Of a DNA stretch of 64,000 bases, positions 58,578-64,000 are shown piece after piece (the stretch's first letter is position 1; each line of letters begins with the position of its first letter). The position numbers were made by a program, and so were the translations under genes. Source of the stretch: Streptomyces chartreusis NRRL 3882 (GTDB lineage: Bacteria; Actinomycetota; Actinomycetes; Streptomycetales; Streptomycetaceae); assembly GCF_900236475.1 (NCBI RefSeq), contig NZ_LT963352.1, positions 7,179,001-7,243,000 on the forward strand, read 5' to 3'. Under the pieces are notes generated by a model. It was not told the DNA's origin, made no database searches, and was given only the letters and a program-made list of their open reading frames with translations.

Positions 58578-58796
58578 ATGGCGACCAAGGACACCGGCGG
58601 CGGACAGCAGAAGGCCACCCGGTCCACCGAGGAGGTCGAGGAGCAGGCGGCAGAGGCGCAGGCTTCGGAGGACGTCAAGGAGCGTCACGAGAAGCTGAGC
58701 GACGACGTGGACTCGGTTCTGGACGAGATCGACGACGTCCTCGAGGAGAACGCCGAGGACTTCGTGCGGTCCTTCGTTCAAAAGGGTGGACAGTAA
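58578..58796 (+). CDS. pup: prokaryotic ubiquitin-like protein
   Basis: This 72-residue intrinsically disordered modifier carries the Arc-binding helix in its second half (SDDVDSVLDEIDDVLEENAE), then DFVRSFVQKGGQ. The C-terminal Gly-Gly-Gln must be deamidated by Dop to Gly-Gly-Glu before PafA attaches it to lysines. ATG 58578 (MATKDTGGGQQK) is preceded by GAGGG; the frame extends upstream without family support. It is 181 bases after dop. Downstream lies a degenerate gene, then prcB. Confidence 0.97.
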   Translation: MATKDTGGGQQKATRSTEEVEEQAAEAQASEDVKERHEKLSDDVDSVLDEIDDVLEENAEDFVRSFVQKGGQ

Positions 58797-58900
58797 GGCG
58801 CCTGAGCCTTCGTTCCGAAGGTGAGCGGGGTGTCGTGGGTGACGGACGAGCCGAGCGCGGAGCGCTGCGCGCGGGGCAGTGCATGACGTGATGCCCTCGT

Positions 58901-59182
58901 GTGTGGCGCTCCGGGCGTCGGTGGCGTCCGGAGCCCGGTGGCCCGCCGGGCAGGAGGGGCGGGCAAGTGCGGCGTGGCTCCCGCGCAGTTGGTGTCGCCG
59001 GGCATGTGGATCACCGCCGAAGGGCGGGTAGGGTCCGTGGCATACCGAGCCCTCGGTCGCAACCGGACCGGGGTTGTTCCAAGGATCGGCCCGACGTCAC
59101 AGGGCGGGCTGTCGCATACGTGGAAGGAATCGCGTGGAAGCCAACACTCGTAGCACCGGGCGTCTACCAGCTGCCTTCCTGA
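58901..59182 (+). pseudogene. decayed endonuclease VII-type (HNH-like) gene between pup and prcB
   Basis: The open frame ends ...RAVAYVEG-IAWKPTLVAPGVYQLPS, the C-terminal tail I recall for endonuclease VII-domain proteins encoded at this position in other Streptomyces. Before it is GHVDHRRRAGRVRGI, aligning with HVDHDHxTGxVRGI. Then come twelve residues where LCxxCNxALGxF is expected, here PSPRSQPDRGCS, and KDRPDV. Zinc cysteines and the catalytic Asp-His are lost. A KCGVAPAQ remnant of the first cysteine pair lies just upstream in another frame. The N-terminal two thirds of a normal gene are not recognisable. The last 49 bases overlap prcB, which may preserve this end. Confidence 0.65.
59028..59037 (+). 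promoter_or_regulatory. -10 region candidate, prcB
   Basis: GTAGGGTCCG differs by one base from the decamer before arc and pup. It lies about 97 bases upstream of prcB, inside the relic gene. Confidence 0.45.
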
Positions 59183-59979
59183 CGCCAGGGTCTTCCTCCT
59201 TCATGGATTTTCTCTCCGATCACCAGCCCGAACTGCTGCCGGGCAACAAGAAGTTGCCGCCGGTGCAGGGCGCGATCGAGGCGCCGCACGGCACGACGAT
59301 CGTGGCCGTGACGTTCCCCGGCGGCGTCGTCCTCGCCGGTGACCGACGGGCCACCATGGGCAACGTCATCGCGCAGCGGGACATCGAGAAGGTGTTCCCC
59401 GCCGACGAGTACTCGGCCGTGGGCATCGCCGGCACGGCGGGTCTGGCCGTGGAGATGGTGAAGCTGTTCCAGCTGGAGCTGGAGCACTTCGAGAAGGTCG
59501 AGGGCGCGCAGCTGTCGCTGGAGGGCAAGGCGAACCGGCTGTCGACGATGATCCGCTCGAACCTCGGCATGGCCATGCAGGGGCTGGCCGTCGTCCCGCT
59601 GTTCGCCGGGTACGACGTGGACCGGGAGAAGGGGCGGATCTTCTCCTACGACGTCACGGGCGGGCGCTCAGAGGAGCAGGGCTACGCGGCCACGGGTTCC
59701 GGTTCGATCTTCGCCCGCGGCGCGATGAAGAAGCTCTTCCGGGAGGACCTGAGCGAGGACGAGGCCACGACGCTCGTGGTCCAGGCGCTCTACGACGCGG
59801 CAGACGACGACTCGGCGACCGGCGGTCCCGATGTCGCCCGCCGGATCTATCCCATCGTCACCGTGATCACCGAGGACGGCTTCCGCCGGCTCTCCGAGAA
59901 CGAGTCGTCCGAGATCGCGCGCTCGATTCTGGAGCGGCGTCTGGAGCAGCCCGACGGTCCGCGGGCCGCGCTGCTGTGA
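59134..59979 (+). CDS. prcB: 20S proteasome beta subunit
   Basis: This 281-residue Ntn hydrolase is made with a 53-residue propeptide (MEANTRSTGRLPAAF to EAPHG) and processed to expose the catalytic Thr54 in HG-TTIVAVTFPGGVVLAGDRRA. The active-site Asp and Lys are in LAGDRRAT and in the IEKVFPAD region (DIEKVF). GSGSIFARGAMKKLF is the conserved S/G region. GTG 59134 has GGAAGGA five bases upstream and overlaps the end of the relic gene. It forms the two inner heptameric rings. prcA follows at a gap of 69 bases. Confidence 0.97.
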   Translation: MEANTRSTGRLPAAFLTPGSSSFMDFLSDHQPELLPGNKKLPPVQGAIEAPHGTTIVAVTFPGGVVLAGDRRATMGNVIAQRDIEKVFPADEYSAVGIAGTAGLAVEMVKLFQLELEHFEKVEGAQLSLEGKANRLSTMIRSNLGMAMQGLAVVPLFAGYDVDREKGRIFSYDVTGGRSEEQGYAATGSGSIFARGAMKKLFREDLSEDEATTLVVQALYDAADDDSATGGPDVARRIYPIVTVITEDGFRRLSENESSEIARSILERRLEQPDGPRAALL

Positions 59980-60048
59980 GCAGCGGGCTGTCTTCATGAG
60001 GGTGGTCCAGTGAACCGACGGAATCTTCAAGAGAGGGACGGATAACCG

Positions 60049-60819
60049 GTGACGACGCCGTTCTATGTCTCCCCCCAGCAGGCGATGGCCGACCGGGCGG
60101 AGCTCGCCCGCAAGGGCATCGCCCGTGGCCGCAGCCTGGTCGTGCTGCAGTACGCCGACGGCATCGTGTTCGTCGGCGAGAACCCGTCCCGCACGCTGCA
60201 CAAGTTCAGCGAGATCTACGACCGGATCGGCTTCGCGGCCGCCGGCAAGTACAACGAGTACGAGAACCTGCGGATCGGCGGTGTGCGCTACGCCGACCTG
60301 CGGGGTTACACCTACGACCGGGACGATGTGACGGCCCGGGGCCTGGCGAACGTGTATGCCCAGACGCTGGGCACGATCTTCTCCAGCGCGGCCGAGAAGC
60401 CGTACGAGGTGGAGCTGGTCGTCGCGGAGGTCGGGGAGACCCCCGAGGGCGACCAGATCTACCGGCTGCCGCACGACGGTTCCATCGTGGACGAGCACGG
60501 CTCGGTCGCGGTGGGGGGCAACGCGGAGCAGATCAGCAGCTATCTGGACCAGCGTCACCGGGACGGTATGACGCTGGCCGAGGCGCTGAAGCTGGCGGTG
60601 CAGGCGCTGTCCCGCGACACCAACGGCAGCGAGCGGGAGATCCCCGCGGAGCGGCTGGAAGTGGCGGTGCTGGACCGTACGCGGCCGCAGAAGCGGAAGT
60701 TCAAGCGGATCAGCGGGCGCCAGCTGGGCCGGCTGCTGGAGGCCGACGGAGCGACCACGGCGTCGGAGGCCGAGGCGGACGCGGAGGCCGAGGCGGAGGC
60801 GTCCGGGGACGGGGAGTAG
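60049..60819 (+). CDS. prcA: 20S proteasome alpha subunit
   Basis: This 256-residue alpha subunit forms the outer gating rings. MTTPFYVSPQQAMADRAELARKGIARG is the N-terminal gate and H0 helix, followed by the proteasome fold (VLQYADGIVFVGENPSRTLHKFSEIYDRIGFAAAGKYNE). The C-terminal 30 residues are acidic Ala/Glu-rich (SEAEADAEAEAEASGDGE), a variable tail. It lacks a propeptide and active-site threonine. GTG 60049 follows GAGAGGGACGGATAACCG. A terminator at 60837-60875 closes the prcBA unit. Confidence 0.97.
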   Translation: MTTPFYVSPQQAMADRAELARKGIARGRSLVVLQYADGIVFVGENPSRTLHKFSEIYDRIGFAAAGKYNEYENLRIGGVRYADLRGYTYDRDDVTARGLANVYAQTLGTIFSSAAEKPYEVELVVAEVGETPEGDQIYRLPHDGSIVDEHGSVAVGGNAEQISSYLDQRHRDGMTLAEALKLAVQALSRDTNGSEREIPAERLEVAVLDRTRPQKRKFKRISGRQLGRLLEADGATTASEAEADAEAEAEASGDGE

Positions 60820-60836
60820 TCGAGTAGTCGTCCCCT

Positions 60837-60875
60837 GCCGCGCGCCCAGGCCGTTCTGCGGTCTGGGCGCGCGGC
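60837..60875 (+). terminator. terminator after prcA
   Basis: GCCGCGCGCCCAG (60837-60849) and CTGGGCGCGCGGC (60863-60875) form a perfect 13-base stem with a 13-base loop, 17 bases after the stop. Confidence 0.9.
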
Positions 60876-61123
60876 CTGTGCGCGTGGGGTGGGGGCGCGC
60901 CGCTGGCGCCTACCGGGGTGCGGTGGGTCGGGGCCGCGTCGGGGGGTGTCCGTCCTCGGAACGGCGCGGTGGGGTTGGACGCCGACTGACTGTCCGGTGA
61001 CGCGCCAACCGCTGCGGGCCGCCTAGCTGCGGGCAATCGTGCCGCTGGGGGCGGCACGGGTGGGCGCAGCGGCACCCCGCTCCGCCGGGTTGCGGACCCA
61101 CCCGGCCCCGGCACAAACGGCCG
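60876..61123. repeat. convergent gap with Streptomyces intergenic repeat
   Basis: Between prcA and the reverse-strand LacI gene there is no ORF. Bases 61024-61080 read CTAGCTGCGGGCAATCGTGC, then a GTGCCGC/GCGGCAC hairpin and GGGTGGGCGCAGCGGCACC. From general knowledge this module is repeated between genes across Streptomyces genomes. Confidence 0.5.
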
Positions 61124-62182
61124 CTAGGGCCGTCCCGGCGGTGCCGTGGAGCCCCGTACCACCAGACTCACCGGGATGTCCCCGCCCTCGGGCTCACGGC
61201 CCTCCAGGACGGCCAGCAGCGCTCGCATACCCCGTTCACCGAACAACTCGGCGTCCAGGCGGACCGTCGTCAGCTCGGGGTCGATCGCCGTGGCCAGGGC
61301 CAGATCGTCCAGGCCGGTGACCGACAGGTCGTCCGGGACGCGCAGGCCCAGTCGCCGAGCTGCCTTGTACGTGCCGGCGGCCAGCTGGTCGTCGTCGCAG
61401 ACCACGGCCGTGGGACGGGGCCCGGGCCCCGAGAGGGCGGTTTCTGCGGCGGCCACCGCGCCCTCGATGGAGATCGGCGAGCGGGCCGTACGGACGGACG
61501 TACCGGGCACCCCGGCCAGGCGAGCCGCCAGCTCCCGGGCACGGACCTCGAAGGTCCAGGACGGCACGTCCGCCGCCAGGTGGAGGAACCGGCGGTGGCC
61601 CAGGGACAGCAGGTGTTCCGCGACCTGGCGGACACCGTCGGCGATGTCCAGGTTCACCGTCGCCGCCCCCAGGCTGCCCGCCGGGTCACTGTCCAGCATC
61701 ACCAGCGGCAGCGCCTCCCCGCGGATCGCGGTCAGCGCGTCCGCGGCCATGGAGGACGCGATGACGCCGTCGAGCGCGGCCTGCGCCGAGGCGAAGGGGT
61801 CCCGGGCGGGGCCGATGCCCTCGGGGGAGGGGTACAGGACCACGCCGAAGCCGTGCTCGGCGGCGACGCGGGTGGCGCCCGTGTAGACACCGGCGAAGAA
61901 CTCCGTGGTCAGGGCCGGGACCACCAGGAGGACCGTGCGGGTACGGCCCAGGCGCAGATTGCGGGCGGCCAGGTTCGGGCGGTAGCCCAGATCGCGCGCG
62001 GCCTCGCGGACCCGCTGCGCCGTCGTCTCCGAGACACGCCCGCGCCACTTGTCCCCGAGGACCAGGGAGACCGCCGCCTGGGACACGCCGGCGGCCTGGG
62101 CGACGTCCCGGCTCGTGGGTCGGGTGCTGCCTCGTGCCACCGTCGGCCCGCTCCTTCGTCTGGACTCGTGAACAGCGGCCAT
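61124..62182 (-). CDS. LacI family transcriptional regulator
   Basis: This 352-residue regulator has an N-terminal HTH and hinge (TSRDVAQAAGVSQAAVSLVLGDKWRGRVSETTAQRVREAARDLGYRPN, residues about 23-72) and a periplasmic-binding-protein-like effector domain. The latter has TVLLVVPALTTEFFAG, AVVCDDDQLAAGTYKAARRLGLRVPDDLSVTGLDDL and TTVRLDAELFGERGM. It is divergent from the MFS transporter, and their 46-base gap contains inverted TACGTAT/ATACGTA. It probably represses both. The effector is presumably a sugar or nucleoside; not determinable. ATG 62182 is used. Confidence 0.93.
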   Translation of the reverse strand: MAAVHESRRRSGPTVARGSTRPTSRDVAQAAGVSQAAVSLVLGDKWRGRVSETTAQRVREAARDLGYRPNLAARNLRLGRTRTVLLVVPALTTEFFAGVYTGATRVAAEHGFGVVLYPSPEGIGPARDPFASAQAALDGVIASSMAADALTAIRGEALPLVMLDSDPAGSLGAATVNLDIADGVRQVAEHLLSLGHRRFLHLAADVPSWTFEVRARELAARLAGVPGTSVRTARSPISIEGAVAAAETALSGPGPRPTAVVCDDDQLAAGTYKAARRLGLRVPDDLSVTGLDDLALATAIDPELTTVRLDAELFGERGMRALLAVLEGREPEGGDIPVSLVVRGSTAPPGRP

Positions 62183-62184
62183 GG

Positions 62185-62211
62185 TACGTATGGGAGTCGA
62201 AGTTATACGTA
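62185..62211. promoter_or_regulatory. LacI operator candidate with paired TACGTA palindromes
   Basis: TACGTAT (62185-62191) and ATACGTA (62205-62211) are inverted relative to each other across 13 bases, each containing the palindrome TACGTA. They fill the 46-base gap between the divergent regulator and transporter starts. Confidence 0.6.
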
Positions 62212-62228
62212 AAACCTAGGGCGGGGAC

Positions 62229-63488
62229 ATGGCCACGGGGTACTTGGAGATCCTTCGGGCGCGACACGCCGCCCGGCTGCTCGTCGGCACGCTCGTGGGC
62301 CGGCTGCCCAACGCCACGGCGGCCATCGCGATCCTGCTGTTCGTACGGGCCGAAGGCGGCTCGTACAGCCTCGCGGGAGCGCTGGCGGGCGTGTACGGCG
62401 TGGCCAACGCCGTCGGGCAGCCGGTGCTGGGCCGGCTCGTGGACCTGCGCGGGCAGCCGCGCGTGCAGCTGCCGGCGGCCGTCCTCTCCGCGTTCTCCAT
62501 GGCCGTCTTCGCCCTCGGCGGGATCGGATCGCTGCCCCTCGCGTACGCCGCCGTGGCCGGTGCCGGGCTCTTCACGCCGCCCCTCGAGGGCGGGCTGCGG
62601 GCCCTGTGGTCGTCCGTCCTCCGCAAGGAGGAGCACGTGCACACCGCGTACGCCATGGACGCCGTGGCCCAGGAGGTGATGTTCACCGTCGGGCCGCTGC
62701 TCGTGACGCTGTGCGTGTCCCTGTGGTCCGCCCAGGCCGCGCTGCTCGTGCTGAACGGCGTCGGGGTGCTGGGTGCGCTGTCCGTGGTGGTGTCGCCGCC
62801 CTCGCGTGCCTGGCGGTCGGCGCCGCGTGAGGCGCACTGGCTGGGCGCGCTGCGTTCGCCGGGGCTGCTGGCGCTGCTGGCGGCGTTCCTGTTCATCGGG
62901 ATGGCGCTCGGGTCCATCACGGTCGCCTCCGTGCCCTACGCGGACGAGCACGGCGGTGACGTCGTATACGGCTGGCTGATGGCGGCCCTGGGGTTCGGGG
63001 CGCTGGTCGGCGGCGCCGTCTACGGGGCCCGGCAGTGGGCCGGTGAGCCCGCGCGGCGACTGCGGGTGCTGGTGGCCCTTCTGGTGGTGTGTTACCTGCC
63101 GCTGATGCTCATGCCGGACGCGGTGGCCATGGTGGCGCTGACCGCGCTCGCCGGGGTCTTCCTCGCGCCGGCCATCGCCTGCGCGTTCGTCCTGGTCGAC
63201 CGGCACGCGCCGCGCGGCACGGTCACCGAGGCGTTCTCCTGGCTGGTGACGACGTTCACCGTGGGCCACTCGGTCGGAACGGGCGTCGCGGGACCCGTCG
63301 TAGAGGCGGGCGGGGCCCTGTGGGGCTTCGCCTTGCCGGGTGCCGCGGGTGGCGTTTCCCTGCTGGTTTTGACCGCCACGGGGCGGGTACTCGCAGCTCC
63401 CGGTGGGGGAGCGGTGGTTGCCGCCGGTTCGGAAAATGATCCAAACCGTGCCGTCGAACCCCGTTTCAGTTCAGGGGATCGGGCGTAA
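62229..63488 (+). CDS. MFS transporter
   Basis: This 419-residue membrane protein has about twelve helices in two halves. LVGTLVGRLPNATAAIAILLF is helix 1, and YSLAGALAGVYGVANAVGQPVLGRLVDLRGQPRVQ contains the loop 2-3 motif of the family (GRLVDLRG). A repeat of the fold starts near LLALLAAFLFIGMALGS. It resembles actinobacterial MFS exporters of unknown substrate. It is regulated with the divergent LacI gene. ATG 62229 follows GGGCGGGGAC. It ends 9 bases before the pafA start. Confidence 0.92.
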   Translation: MATGYLEILRARHAARLLVGTLVGRLPNATAAIAILLFVRAEGGSYSLAGALAGVYGVANAVGQPVLGRLVDLRGQPRVQLPAAVLSAFSMAVFALGGIGSLPLAYAAVAGAGLFTPPLEGGLRALWSSVLRKEEHVHTAYAMDAVAQEVMFTVGPLLVTLCVSLWSAQAALLVLNGVGVLGALSVVVSPPSRAWRSAPREAHWLGALRSPGLLALLAAFLFIGMALGSITVASVPYADEHGGDVVYGWLMAALGFGALVGGAVYGARQWAGEPARRLRVLVALLVVCYLPLMLMPDAVAMVALTALAGVFLAPAIACAFVLVDRHAPRGTVTEAFSWLVTTFTVGHSVGTGVAGPVVEAGGALWGFALPGAAGGVSLLVLTATGRVLAAPGGGAVVAAGSENDPNRAVEPRFSSGDRA

Positions 63489-63491
63489 TGT
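63486..63491 (+). promoter_or_regulatory. -10 element, pafA, predicted leaderless
   Basis: TAATGT ends six bases before the pafA ATG at 63498 and overlaps the MFS stop codon. No Shine-Dalgarno intervenes. Confidence 0.55.
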
Positions 63492-63497
63492 TCCCTC

Positions 63498-64000
63498 ATG
63501 GACCGCCGCATTTTCGGGCTGGAGAACGAGTACGGCGTCACGTGCACGTTCAGGGGACAGCGCCGCCTGTCTCCTGACGAGGTGGCGCGGTACCTCTTCC
63601 GCCGTGTCGTGTCATGGGGCCGCAGCAGCAATGTCTTTCTGCGAAACGGCGCCCGCCTCTATCTCGACGTGGGCTCACATCCGGAATACGCGACACCGGA
63701 ATGTGACAACGTGATCGAACTGGTCACCCACGACAAAGCGGGCGAGCGCATTCTCGAAGGACTCCTGGTGGACGCCGAACGACGCCTGCACGAGGAGGGA
63801 ATCGCGGGCGACGTCTACCTCTTCAAGAACAACACCGACTCGGCGGGCAACTCCTACGGATGCCACGAGAACTATCTCGTGGCGCGGCACGGGGAGTTCT
63901 CGCGGCTCGCGGACATTCTGATTCCGTTCCTGGTCACGCGGCAGTTGCTGTGCGGCGCCGGCAAGGTGCTGCAGACGCCGCGCGGGGCCGTGTACTGCGT
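63498..64000 (+). CDS. pafA: Pup ligase, 3' end outside window
   Basis: The first 167 residues of the enzyme that attaches deamidated Pup to substrate lysines are visible. It has the carboxylate-amine-ligase fold shared with Dop: RRIFGLENEYGVTCTF (catalytic Glu9), RNGARLYLDVGSHPEYATPE (catalytic Asp57) and VYLFKNNTDSAGNSYGCHENYLV. It lacks the extra Dop loop between these motifs, which separates it from Dop. The start codon ATG 63498 directly follows a TAATGT -10. The gene is separated from prcA by a LacI/MFS pair. Confidence 0.96.
   Translation, partial: MDRRIFGLENEYGVTCTFRGQRRLSPDEVARYLFRRVVSWGRSSNVFLRNGARLYLDVGSHPEYATPECDNVIELVTHDKAGERILEGLLVDAERRLHEEGIAGDVYLFKNNTDSAGNSYGCHENYLVARHGEFSRLADILIPFLVTRQLLCGAGKVLQTPRGAVYC

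Overview
The window is high-GC actinobacterial DNA and almost certainly comes from a Streptomyces chromosome. The evidence is the Pup-proteasome genes (arc, dop, pup, prcB, prcA, pafA), mycothiol ligase mshC, two adjacent chaplin genes (a chpH-like short and a chpC-like long one), the gylR-glpF-glpK-glpD glycerol locus, many GTG starts, and several short intergenic repeats typical of the genus. Gene order resembles the S. coelicolor core region around SCO1640-SCO1690 read backwards; that comparison is from memory and was not computed.

Layout. 1-6.4 kb: an acyl-CoA catabolic group (partial SDR, acyl-CoA ligase, TetR regulator, acyl-CoA dehydrogenase, APH-type phosphotransferase, quinone reductase). 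6.4-7.2 kb: GC-rich, tandemly repeated non-coding DNA. 7.2-13.8 kb: two DUF202 membrane proteins, a NUDIX hydrolase, a DMT exporter, an APC permease, and a Tat-exported molybdopterin protein paired with a membrane cytochrome b. 13.9-18.5 kb: a gluconate/idonate operon (gntK-gntT-SDR-idnD) divergent from its GntR regulator. 18.5-23 kb: a YchJ-like protein, tRNA-Leu(GAG), an M20 peptidase, the chaplins and two small conserved proteins. 23-29.6 kb: a RecD-like protein whose ATPase motifs have decayed, an aldo/keto reductase, a LLM oxidoreductase, a ferritin-like protein and CorA.

29.6-34.2 kb: a histidine phosphatase, a DUF3090 protein, an SCO1664-family kinase-like protein, mshC and, convergent, a PAC2/ParJ protein. 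34.3-40.3 kb: a FadR-type regulator, then the glycerol operon read leftward behind gylR. 40.6-48.7 kb: metH, a HAD phosphatase, and two paralogous solute-binding lipoproteins with no permease genes. 48.7-54.6 kb: an orphan response regulator, a RecB-like Fe-S nuclease, a site-2 protease, trmI, a secreted protein and a ferredoxin. 54.9 kb to the end: arc, dop, pup, a decayed endonuclease VII-like relic, prcB, prcA, then an intervening LacI/MFS pair, then pafA, which runs off the window.

How the genes work together: Dop deamidates Pup (C-terminus GGQ), PafA ligates it to substrates, and Arc unfolds pupylated proteins into the PrcBA proteasome. GlpF, GlpK and GlpD import, phosphorylate and oxidise glycerol under GylR. 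GntT and GntK import and phosphorylate gluconate, and the two dehydrogenases feed it from idonate or 5-ketogluconate. The most noteworthy observations are the kinase/phosphatase/DUF3090 set beside mshC, the pseudo-helicase, the endonuclease relic inside the proteasome locus, a recurring leaderless-transcript promoter arrangement, and several palindromic operators next to the regulators likely to bind them.
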